This document shows positions 1 to 7,490 of a DNA stretch of 31,763 nt, piece by piece. The notes beneath the pieces were generated by a model, which saw nothing but the letters and a program-made list of their open reading frames with translations, made no database searches and had not been told where the DNA came from. Made by a program: the position numbers and the translations under genes. The DNA lies in NCBI GenBank assembly GCA_047618565.1, contig JBLHKW010000049.1, positions 1-31,763 on the forward strand, given 5' to 3'. The first letter of the stretch is position 1. Every line of letters begins with the position of its first letter. The DNA is from JBLHKW01 sp047618565. GTDB lineage: Bacteria > Planctomycetota > UBA1135 > GCA-002686595.

Positions 1-2
1 TG

Positions 3-719
3 ATCATCCTCGCGGACCCGGAGATCGCGCTCGTGCTGTCCAGGGCTGTTGCCCACTCCCATGCGCCGGGCGCGATGGAGCTGCTCGCAGGTATCCTCGG
101 ACGCAATCCAGGCATCGAGCTACCCATCCTGGGTCTGATCGTGAGCGCAGCAGGTGGCGAGCCACGACCGCTCCCTGCATCGGTGTGTGAGCCTGTGCGG
201 GCCTACCTGTGGTCCAAGGACGCCCAGCTTCGCCGTGAGGCCGCGCAGGCCGTCGCCAAGCTGGGCGATTTCAGTTCAACGGACGCACTGATCGAGATGC
301 TCCAGGCCGAGGAGAAGTCGGTGCGAGGAGCCGCACACTGGTCGTTGCGTGAACTGTGCGGCATGGACTTCAGCGGGGACCAACAGCGCTGGGGGCTCTG
401 GCTGCAAAACGAAAAAGCCTGGTTCGAGACCGAGTCCGAAATGAGCCTGGGCTGCCTCAACGGGGCCGGCGAGCGCTCCGTCATCAGGGCGCTCGATGTG
501 CTGCGTGCACATCACTACCAGCGCTTCGCGATCGCCAACAGCGTCTCTCCGCTGCTGACCCATAACGTCCAGACGGTGCGCATGAAGGCTTGCGACGTGC
601 TCAAGGAGCTGACCCCCAAGCGTGAGCACACGCTCCACGACGATTGCCCCCTGTCCGCCCCCAGCAGCCCGGAGAGCCCGACGAAGGTCGCGGCCAAGTC
701 TACCGCTGACGTGGAGTGA
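3..719 (+). CDS. HEAT-repeat protein, 3' part of gene (5' end outside window)
   Basis: The frame is open from the left edge (codons from base 3) to a TGA at 717-719, so the true start lies upstream; the GTG at 33 is only the first internal start codon. About 238 residues are visible. They are alpha-helical and repetitive, with stretches such as LRREAAQAVAKLGD followed by ALIEMLQAEEKSVRGAAHWSL, which are typical paired HEAT or PBS-lyase-like helices. A second helical pair near the end (LLTHNVQTVRMKACDVLKEL) fits the same pattern. The C-terminus is a Pro/Ser-rich tail. HEAT repeats are protein-binding scaffolds and no catalytic motif is visible, so no specific function can be assigned. A strong hairpin 100 bp downstream probably ends the transcript. 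Confidence 0.75.
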   Translation: MILADPEIALVLSRAVAHSHAPGAMELLAGILGRNPGIELPILGLIVSAAGGEPRPLPASVCEPVRAYLWSKDAQLRREAAQAVAKLGDFSSTDALIEMLQAEEKSVRGAAHWSLRELCGMDFSGDQQRWGLWLQNEKAWFETESEMSLGCLNGAGERSVIRALDVLRAHHYQRFAIANSVSPLLTHNVQTVRMKACDVLKELTPKREHTLHDDCPLSAPSSPESPTKVAAKSTADVE

Positions 720-818
720 GGCCGCGCGCGGGCGCGCTCACAGCCCACGCCCAGTAGGCCCCTGGTCGCGACCAGCCCGTGTCCGGCAACGGCCCGAACG
801 CGCGAAGCGCGACGAAAT

Positions 819-852
819 ACACCCACCCGACCATCGCTGGCCGGGTGGGTGT
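819..852. terminator. Bidirectional terminator hairpin
   Basis: ACACCCACCCG (819-829) pairs perfectly with CGGGTGGGTGT (842-852). The inner CCA (831-833) and TGG (838-840) extend the stem across one A/C mismatch to a TCGC loop. It sits between two convergent genes, the HEAT gene ending at 719 (+) and flagellin ending at 887 (-). Read on the minus strand the stem is followed by TATTTCG, so it should work best for flagellin. Confidence 0.75.
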
Positions 853-886
853 GTTCATCAGGCGGGGCGTACCCCGCGCGGTGCGA

Positions 887-1726
887 TCACCGCGCCCGAC
901 GTCCGTGCGCCGGAGCGCCGATCAGCTCGAGCGCGCGCCCGGACTCCAGGTTGGCCTGGATCATCGCCGCTGACGCCGCCTTCTGCATGATCTGCTCACG
1001 CAGAAGCATGGAGATCTCGACCGCGATCTCCGCATCGCTGATGCGGCTCTCGGCCCGCGCGACCTCGACCCTGCTTGCCTGCAGGGACCGATCCGCGCCC
1101 TCCAGTCGGTTCCCCACGGCCCCGAGCTCCCCCTGCTGCGCGGAAGTTTCCTCTATCGCAGCATCGATCTCGGCGAGCGCCGCGCTGGCACCGGACGCGG
1201 TCGACAGATCGAGCGAGTCCAGGTCGCTGTAAGTCGCATCCGGCAGGTCGACATCGATCGTCTCGCCCGAGTCGACACCCGCCTGGATCTCGGTGCCTGC
1301 ACCCGTGCCATCCAGCAGGCGCCGCCCGTTGAATGACGTCTCGGACGCAAGCCGGTCGATCTCATCCTTGTTTGCCTGAAACTCCGTGTCGAGCACCACT
1401 CGGTCCTCGGCACTCAAGGACCCGGAAGCAGCCTGAACCGCCAGCTCGCGCATGCGATCCAGGGCACTGCCGACCCCCTCCATGCCCGCAGATGCTGTCT
1501 GCAGCATGCTGAGGCCATCCTGGACGTTACGGCTGGCGACCGACATCCCCCGCTCTCGCGCCCGCATCGCCTGCGCGATGCCGAGCCCCGATGCGTCATC
1601 GGCAGCGCTGGCAATGCGCGACCCCGACGACAGGTGAGAGCCATACCTGTTCATGCGCTCGGTGCTTTCACCGAGCCTGCGCCCAGCAGTCTGGGCAGAC
1701 GTGATTCCATTTATTCGAAGGCCCAT
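887..1726 (-). CDS. fliC: Flagellin (short form)
   Basis: Structural subunit of the flagellar filament, exported by the flagellar type III system. The predicted protein is 279 aa. The N-terminal D0/D1 helices are recognisable: LRINGITSAQ at the start, then LSSGSRIASAADDASGLGIA, SRNVQDGLSMLQTA and MRELAVQAASG, ending in FNGRRLLDG near residue 145. The C-terminal D1/D0 part (EIAVEISMLLREQIMQKAA, then ALELIG) is also present. Only about 40 residues lie between the conserved ends, so the surface D2/D3 domains are almost absent. The start at 1726 is preferred over upstream in-frame starts because homology begins at MGLRING and AAAGGGGA lies just upstream. No other flagellar gene is nearby. A weak sigma-54-like site lies about 190 nt upstream, and the gene ends at a good terminator. 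Confidence 0.93.
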   Translation of the reverse strand: MGLRINGITSAQTAGRRLGESTERMNRYGSHLSSGSRIASAADDASGLGIAQAMRARERGMSVASRNVQDGLSMLQTASAGMEGVGSALDRMRELAVQAASGSLSAEDRVVLDTEFQANKDEIDRLASETSFNGRRLLDGTGAGTEIQAGVDSGETIDVDLPDATYSDLDSLDLSTASGASAALAEIDAAIEETSAQQGELGAVGNRLEGADRSLQASRVEVARAESRISDAEIAVEISMLLREQIMQKAASAAMIQANLESGRALELIGAPAHGRRAR

Positions 1727-1913
1727 CCATTCCCCTTTCTTCTTATTCCCCGTGTGAATGATCGACCGTCGGCCCGCCCCACTTTGCGCCTTCCTGGTTT
1801 TTCTTCCCCTGTCGCCCATATAGCTCCGCTCCGCTGCGTCGACCACGCGTGAATGCGCCAAGCGGCCGACTTCGGCTGGATGCTCGAGCTCGATGGAACC
1901 TGGTCCCGCACGC

Positions 1914-1928
1914 GCAACCTGCCGGCCC
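1914..1928 (-). promoter_or_regulatory. Possible sigma-54 promoter upstream of flagellin
   Basis: On the minus strand the sequence GGGCCGG-CAGG-TTGC keeps the GG/GC elements at sigma-54 spacing and has an exact TTGC at -12. It deviates at three positions of the -24 element. It lies about 190 nt upstream of the flagellin start. Flagellins are often sigma-54 dependent, but a match this partial can occur by chance in GC-rich DNA. Confidence 0.3.
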
Positions 1929-1956
1929 CCCCCTTATTTGGCGAAGTCTGCCGCCG

Positions 1957-4900
1957 TTACTCGATTGCGGTGGTCTCGCCCATGCGCACCTCGGCCTCGG
2001 CGGCGACCGGCCATGCGAAGGGTGGAACCTCTGCAGTCGCCGGGGTCATGTAGTGGATGCGGCCGGTGCCGGTGGGCGCACTCGAGGCTGTGAAGAGGCC
2101 TTCGCCGTCGGGTAGCAGCGCGGCTGCGGTCAGCCCTCCGTTTCTCGGCACGATGAAGGCCAGGCGCGGAGCGGCGGGCATGTCGGCTGGGGTTCGGGGC
2201 CCGCCTTCATCGAAACGCGCGTGCAGCTCGCCGAGCCGGATCGTCTCGGACCAGTAGAGTTCATCGCCGTCCACGTAGAACGGGCGGATGGCCATCACGC
2301 CATCTTCCGGGAAGTTGTTGTGCTGGATGAGCAGCAAGTAGTCACCGGGCTCAGGCGCGACGACACTGAAGGCGCCCTCGGAGCTGGTCGTGGCCTTGTC
2401 GATGTCCTGCAGGTCGTCGACGTTCTCGAGCTCTCCCTTGCGAAGGCGCACGGTCCATGCCCCCATGGAGAGCCGACCCACCTTCCAGAATCCGGTGATC
2501 ACCGTTCGGCGTGTCTCGCGCATGTCGAGGTTGAATCGGGTGGTCTCGCACAGCTCCACGGCACAGTTCCCGGTCCATGCAGCCTTCTTGCGCGCGGATC
2601 GCTTGCTCGCGGACTCGTGGTGGCCCGTCATGCGCCCGACCCACCAGGGGCCTGGTGTGAGCCGGTCAAAACGGAAGCGGCCGTCTGGCCCGACGGTGAC
2701 GGTCTGTCCGTAGATGTCTCCGCGTGAAGCCCCGACGACCCAGCCGGAGGGGTCAGCCCCATCGGGCAGCATGACCCGGCCCTCGATCGCACCGCCCTGG
2801 GTCAGCTGCAGGTCGAGGTCATCGAGGCTCGTGCTAGTGTCCATCTCGAAGGGGCCGATCTCCGCGGCCGCCCATCCGGGGGCCTCCGCACGCAGCACAT
2901 ACTCACCGGGGAGGCGAACCGTCAGAGCGTAGTCGCCCTCCTTACTCGTACTTGCGCTCTCCGAGACAGAGGAGTCCGTGCGCACCTCGAAGCCATGGCT
3001 CTTGATCGTGTGCTCCGGACTGGCGAGCGCGAACAGCTCCACCGTCGCGCCAGCGACCGGCTGGCCCTCGGCGGTCACGCGTCCCGTCTTGGACGGAAGA
3101 GAGCGCAGCTCAAAACGCAATTCCGGCGGCGCGGACTCCAGGTCAAAGGGGCCCTGTGCGCCGTAGTCGAATCCGTCCGCGCTCACGACAGCGTAGAAGC
3201 TCGTCCTGGGAACGTCGATCGACGCAGGGTGCGAAAGCGTTCGCGTCCATTGCCGCTCCTGCGCGAGGTCCTCGCCTGACCTCGTGTAGATCAGGAGCTC
3301 GAACGGATCGATCGGGGTACCGAACGGATCCGTGACCTCGACCTTCATCTGGCGCGTCCGCTCGAAGCTGAGGATCAAGTGGGTCGTCCCCGGCTTCACG
3401 TCGCGCGCGACCGTTGAGCGGAATCCCGTCAGCTGCTTCTCGCCTGTCCATACCTGCCGGCGATCGTCCCACTCCGCCAGGCTCTCCACGACCCAGAGGT
3501 CATGCTTGTCACGATCCTCGAGCTGAACTCGAAAGCTCCCATCCGGTGCGACGGGTGCTGATTGGGTCCGCTGGCCGACGAAGAACGAGTCGTGGGAGTA
3601 CCAGATCGACAGGTCGGGCGAAGAGACACCAGGAGGAAGGACGACTCGGCCAGAAATCTCGTCGGCCAGGGCGGCGGCCTTGAGCTGGATCTCGACGTGC
3701 TCCGGCTGTTCGGCGATCGCAACATCGATCGCTTCGGACGAAGCGTCCTTGAGCCCCGCCGCGCCCGCCCAGAGGCGAACGGTACCGGGGTGAATCCCGA
3801 CCAGCTCGAAGCGCCCGCTGCGGTCGGTGTATGCATGTGGCCGCGGCACTCCCCGACTGCTATCCACAAGGTTGGCCGTCGAACCGGAGATGTCTTCATC
3901 GATCCCCGCTACCGCGACCAGCGCCCCCTCGACGCCGGCTCCATCCGGGTCGACCACGGTGCCGCGAATCGCACCGCCACGCACGAGCGTGAACGTGCCA
4001 AAGTCGATGTCTCCCTTGCCTCCATGAGCCAGTCTCTCATCGGACGAGAGGAACCCTGTTGCGCTGAGCGTGATGGTGCTGCTGCGGGCTTCCGTCGCGA
4101 GCGCAAACTCGGCTCGACCGTCTACCCCGGTCGACTGCTGCTCGCCCGAAGGGCTGGTGAATGCAACGTTCGGCACGGGGGCGTTCGATGCGTCGACCAC
4201 ACGTAGGCGACCTAACCGGAGGCCAAGTGCCTTCGGGTCTGCGAGGGCCGCAGCGGGCGTCGGCTCGACCGGCGCGCGCGACTCAGCGACTGGTAAGGCG
4301 GCGGTGGCCACCAGGTCCTGCGCCGGCCGGTCATGGGGAGTAGGTGCCGCCGGTGCCGCCGCGTGGATGGCTTCCAGTGCAGGCTCCGCATCCGGCGCGC
4401 GCTGGACGACAAGTACCGTGACGACGGCGGCGGCGAGGACAGCTGAGGTGGTAGCGAGGGTCTTCATGAGTGCAACTCCATTCAGGATCGAAGCGGTGGC
4501 CGTGAGACCTCCGGAAGCAGCCGGCGCGGGCATCGTGACGCGCGGGTCGGCCAGCGCAGACAGCGCGCCGAACCACGCGCCACGCCCACCGAGCCGCGTA
4601 TCGAAGTCTGCGCGCAGCAAAGCCAGCCCGCGCTTGAGCCGTGTCTTGACGGTCTCCAGCGAGACCTTCTCCGCCACGGCGATCTCACGCGGACAGAGGT
4701 CCTTGAAGTACCGCATGTGAATCGTGCTGCGGTAGGGCTCGGGCAGAGCGCGCAGAGCCGTCGCCACGTGCCCGATCAGTTCGAAGTCACCTGTCGCGTC
4801 TTCTTCTGCGCGCAACACGGAGCCCGCGGCCTCGCTCTCACGCACCCGCTGTTCTCGCTCACGGGTGACAGACTTCAGTGCGAGATTCCTCGCGACCCGC

Positions 4901-5085
4901 CCCAACCACAGCTTCACGGATGAAACCGTGCCCGGCGGGCTCTCGAGGGCCGCCACCCAGGACTGCTGCACGACGTCGTCGGCAGCGTGCTCATCCGACA
5001 CGATGCTGCGCGCCAGGGCACGCAGGAACTCTCCGTGCTGGACAAGGGTTTGAACGTCGATCGAGGAGGTATCAGTCATCGCCAT
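1957..5085 (-). CDS. ECF-type sigma factor fused to a membrane segment and carboxypeptidase-regulatory-like repeats
   Basis: A 1042-aa protein with two unrelated halves. Residues 14-80 form sigma-70 region 2 (DDVVQQSWVAALE near 36-48). Residues 105-160 form region 4, with the helix-turn-helix at CPREIAVAEKVSLETVKTRL. Residues 208-228 form one hydrophobic segment (MKTLATTSAVLAAAVVTVLV), followed by a Pro/Ala-rich linker. From about 293 onward come repeated beta-sandwich modules of the CarboxypepD_reg/Big type, starting near 293, 370, 475, 667 and 764 (for example GGAIRGTVVDPDGAGVEGAL). The sigma half would be cytoplasmic and the modules extracytoplasmic, so one polypeptide may sense outside and act on transcription. 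ECFs with long C-terminal extensions are known in planctomycetes. ATG codons at 5085 and 5079 are both possible starts; neither has a clear SD. An internal ATG at 4467 has a GGAG nearby. Confidence 0.85.
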   Translation of the reverse strand: MAMTDTSSIDVQTLVQHGEFLRALARSIVSDEHAADDVVQQSWVAALESPPGTVSSVKLWLGRVARNLALKSVTREREQRVRESEAAGSVLRAEEDATGDFELIGHVATALRALPEPYRSTIHMRYFKDLCPREIAVAEKVSLETVKTRLKRGLALLRADFDTRLGGRGAWFGALSALADPRVTMPAPAASGGLTATASILNGVALMKTLATTSAVLAAAVVTVLVVQRAPDAEPALEAIHAAAPAAPTPHDRPAQDLVATAALPVAESRAPVEPTPAAALADPKALGLRLGRLRVVDASNAPVPNVAFTSPSGEQQSTGVDGRAEFALATEARSSTITLSATGFLSSDERLAHGGKGDIDFGTFTLVRGGAIRGTVVDPDGAGVEGALVAVAGIDEDISGSTANLVDSSRGVPRPHAYTDRSGRFELVGIHPGTVRLWAGAAGLKDASSEAIDVAIAEQPEHVEIQLKAAALADEISGRVVLPPGVSSPDLSIWYSHDSFFVGQRTQSAPVAPDGSFRVQLEDRDKHDLWVVESLAEWDDRRQVWTGEKQLTGFRSTVARDVKPGTTHLILSFERTRQMKVEVTDPFGTPIDPFELLIYTRSGEDLAQERQWTRTLSHPASIDVPRTSFYAVVSADGFDYGAQGPFDLESAPPELRFELRSLPSKTGRVTAEGQPVAGATVELFALASPEHTIKSHGFEVRTDSSVSESASTSKEGDYALTVRLPGEYVLRAEAPGWAAAEIGPFEMDTSTSLDDLDLQLTQGGAIEGRVMLPDGADPSGWVVGASRGDIYGQTVTVGPDGRFRFDRLTPGPWWVGRMTGHHESASKRSARKKAAWTGNCAVELCETTRFNLDMRETRRTVITGFWKVGRLSMGAWTVRLRKGELENVDDLQDIDKATTSSEGAFSVVAPEPGDYLLLIQHNNFPEDGVMAIRPFYVDGDELYWSETIRLGELHARFDEGGPRTPADMPAAPRLAFIVPRNGGLTAAALLPDGEGLFTASSAPTGTGRIHYMTPATAEVPPFAWPVAAEAEVRMGETTAIE

Positions 5086-5314
5086 GGGCTATTGCGCGCC
5101 CTGACCAGAGGTCTTTGGCGGTTTCCCCTGGGGTTCAGAAACCCAGCAATATTCGGCGCTTGAGCGAACCCGGCTTCGTGTCGGAGCCCCTGTCGCACGC
5201 GGCTGGCGATCACGGTCGACCACCGGGAATCACGATCTGGCATGGGTCCGCCAGGTCCCTCGGGGCCAGAGGGGCCCGTCTGGGCGGGCGCGGGGGGAAA
5301 TCCAGAAAAGGTGT

Positions 5315-5399
5315 CCTCTCGCCCTGGGCCGGGTCACTGAGAGGTGACCGAGCCCCCCAAACACGAGGGGCTAACGCCGGGAGGGCCCCGGAGACCCTC
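5315..5399 (+). promoter_or_regulatory. Structured 5' leader of the secreted-protein gene
   Basis: Three consecutive hairpins precede the gene starting at 5426: GGTCAC (5332-5337) with GTGACC (5344-5349), AGCCCC (5351-5356) with GGGGCT (5367-5372), and GAGGG (5381-5385) with CCCTC (5395-5399). CCTCTC at 5315-5320 could instead pair with GAGAGG at 5339-5344, which would break the first hairpin, so two exclusive folds exist. The rest of the 340-bp divergent region (5086-5425) contains another hairpin, GGTTTC/GAAACC at 5120-5143, and no gene. I cannot match the leader to a known riboswitch class. Confidence 0.35.
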
Positions 5400-5425
5400 G
5401 CCCCTCGAACCGACAGGACCACAAG

Positions 5426-6652
5426 ATGAAGAAACAAACCTGGAAGATGATCGCGGCCTCCCTGATTGGGTTCGCCGCCCTGCAGCTCACCGCAACCGCC
5501 CAGTGCCCGCGTCCCGACCGCCTTGACGGTGGGCCGTGCTGCGCCATTGCACAACCCGATATCCCCAAGCCGAAAGCGTTCCGCCAGGACTCGCTGCAGA
5601 TCTGCTGGCGCGACTGCGATGTCGACCAGGTGATCGACTGCTTCGCGGAGTGGAGCATCGGCAGCACGAACCAGTCGCCGTGCGCGATTCGCAGGATGCA
5701 ACTCAAGCTGCGCGACGCGGCGGGCGCGATCAAGTGGCGCGGCCGCATGAATGTTCAGTACTCCCGCACCTGGCTCGAAGTCGACCCTACCGGTGTCCCG
5801 ACTCAGGTCTGGCGATATCTGGCCAACGGCGACCTGCGACCGACGGCCAACACGGGCCCGAGCCCGTGCCCCGTTCCGCCGTGCGCTACGCAGTTCAACG
5901 GCCGCGTCAGGTACACCGGGTACATCGACATGGCGATACCTTGTCAGACCGTGCCGGGCACCGTCTCGAACCGTAGCTTTTCCTGGATGCTGACCCACGC
6001 CTGCGACCAGATCGACCACAACCCCGCGTTCCCGCGCGGCGGCAGCTTCCACCCGGACCGTTCCTATTCCTTCGTCGGACCGGCCGCCGGCTTCATTCCG
6101 ACAGCCCTGCAGCCGATCGAGATAGGCACGAGTAGCCTCGACGCCATCCGCCGTGTGGATCTATCCACGTCCACTCCGATGTGCCAGTTCGAGGAACAGA
6201 TCGACTTCGGCATCCAGCCGCTCCAGGAGTTCTGCCTCTGCTCTGGACCCGTTCCCGGCTCACAGCAGTGGGTAGTATCTGACTTCGTCCTCGGTGGCGC
6301 CTGTGGCACCTCGATCGCTTCAGGCGGACAGTTCCTGCCGGGCTTCTTCTCCATGGCGATCGGCACCTGGACCGACCCGACGACCTATCCCGGCGTGGAA
6401 GGCCTGCGCTGGAACTATGCCGGTAACGACTACGTCGATCCGTGCGTCGGCCTGCAGCGCTCGGAGGCCTTCTACGGGGTGACCACCCTGCGCGGCAACC
6501 CCGCGTTCACGATCCCCTCGATCGCCGGCACAGCCTCAGTCCCCCTGCCCTTGACCTTCATCGACCAGTGCAACGCACTGCGGTCGGGGAACACGGTCAT
6601 GAACGTCCCGTGGAAGAAGAGTGACCACTTCCTGAACCTCAACCTGCCCTGA
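5426..6652 (+). CDS. Secreted cysteine-rich protein of unknown function
   Basis: A 408-aa protein beginning with a Sec signal peptide (basic MKKQTWK, hydrophobic core, probable cleavage after residue 25 before QCPRPDR). The mature part carries about 18 cysteines, including CC and CLC pairs, suggesting disulfides in an extracytoplasmic protein. It has no transmembrane segment after the signal and no recognised catalytic motif. Aromatic, Gly and Pro content is high, as in secreted beta-rich proteins. ATG at 5426 has AGGA seven bases upstream. The gene is transcribed alone: a structured leader precedes it and a strong intrinsic terminator follows. I do not recognise the family. Confidence 0.8.
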   Translation: MKKQTWKMIAASLIGFAALQLTATAQCPRPDRLDGGPCCAIAQPDIPKPKAFRQDSLQICWRDCDVDQVIDCFAEWSIGSTNQSPCAIRRMQLKLRDAAGAIKWRGRMNVQYSRTWLEVDPTGVPTQVWRYLANGDLRPTANTGPSPCPVPPCATQFNGRVRYTGYIDMAIPCQTVPGTVSNRSFSWMLTHACDQIDHNPAFPRGGSFHPDRSYSFVGPAAGFIPTALQPIEIGTSSLDAIRRVDLSTSTPMCQFEEQIDFGIQPLQEFCLCSGPVPGSQQWVVSDFVLGGACGTSIASGGQFLPGFFSMAIGTWTDPTTYPGVEGLRWNYAGNDYVDPCVGLQRSEAFYGVTTLRGNPAFTIPSIAGTASVPLPLTFIDQCNALRSGNTVMNVPWKKSDHFLNLNLP

Positions 6653-6684
6653 GCTTCTTGGTTCCCTCGACTGCATGTCGAGAC

Positions 6685-6725
6685 CGGCCGGGACTCCACC
6701 AGGAGCCCCGGCCGTGTTCGTTCTC
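6685..6725 (+). terminator. Rho-independent terminator
   Basis: A 13-position stem with a single A/C mismatch (685-697 with 702-714 of the 6 kb block, arms CGGCCGGGACTCC and GGAGCCCCGGCCG) closes on an ACCA loop. It is followed by TGTTCGTTCT, a moderately T-rich tract. It lies 33 bp after the stop codon at 6652. Confidence 0.85.
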
Positions 6726-6755
6726 CGGCGCGGCCAGGTCTGATACCCTGCCGAC

Positions 6756-7466
6756 ATGCCCAGCTCCACGCTCTACTTCCGTCAGCTACTCGCAGGTAAG
6801 GACATCGCGACCGACAACCCGGTAGCGAAGCAGATGGTCAACTTCGTCTACCTGATCGGCGATCGCCAGACCGGGAAGTGCGTGGTGGTCGACCCGGCCT
6901 GGAACGTGGACGACGTGCTGCAGGTTGCCGCCGACGACGACATGGAGATCGATGGTGTGCTGGCCACGCACCATCACCCGGATCATGTGGGAGGCGATCT
7001 CTGGGGCACGGCCGTGCCCGGCGTGAAGGAGCTGCTCGAGAAGGCCTCGATGAAGATCCACTGCAACCGCGAGGAAACAGAATGGATCCGACGAGCGACC
7101 GGGATCTCCAGCAGTGATCTCGTGTCCTACGACAGCGGCGATGTGATGACCATCGGCGACGTTCAGATCCGGATGATCCACACGCCCGGCCATACGCCGG
7201 GCAGTCAGTGTTTCCTGGTCGACGGCAAGCTCGTCGCTGGCGACACGCTGTTCCTGCAGGGCTGCGGGCGCACCGACTTTCCGGGCGGCGACCGGGACGA
7301 GATGTACCGCAGCATCACGCAGCGCTTGGCGAAGATCCCGGACGACACGACGCTCTACCCCGGGCACCTCTACGACCCGCGACCGTCGGCACCCCTGGGC
7401 GAGACACGCCGCACGAACCACGTCTTCCAGGTCGCCGACATCGAAGAATGGCGCGCGACGATGTGA
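6756..7466 (+). CDS. MBL-fold metallohydrolase, glyoxalase II/persulfide dioxygenase-like
   Basis: A 236-aa cytoplasmic protein with the complete metal-binding set of the metallo-beta-lactamase superfamily. THHHPDHVGG at 71-80 supplies H72, H74, D76 and H77. HTPGHTPGS supplies H146, AGDTLF supplies D163 and YPGH supplies H204. The order and spacing resemble hydroxyacylglutathione hydrolases and related YcbL or persulfide dioxygenase enzymes, which bind Fe or Zn and act on thioesters or persulfides. The long C-terminal substrate-binding domain of true GloB is absent. The exact substrate cannot be told. The gene stands alone after the terminator at 6685-6725 and converges with the amidohydrolase gene 24 bp further on. 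Confidence 0.88.
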   Translation: MPSSTLYFRQLLAGKDIATDNPVAKQMVNFVYLIGDRQTGKCVVVDPAWNVDDVLQVAADDDMEIDGVLATHHHPDHVGGDLWGTAVPGVKELLEKASMKIHCNREETEWIRRATGISSSDLVSYDSGDVMTIGDVQIRMIHTPGHTPGSQCFLVDGKLVAGDTLFLQGCGRTDFPGGDRDEMYRSITQRLAKIPDDTTLYPGHLYDPRPSAPLGETRRTNHVFQVADIEEWRATM

Positions 7467-7490
7467 GGCAGGTAAGGCGATGGCGCCCCG

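Noticed and set aside
5370..5410. Resemblance of GGGAGGGCC...GGAGACC to parts of a cobalamin riboswitch
   Set aside because: Only short GC-rich blocks match. The order and the other conserved boxes are missing, and the region is too short.
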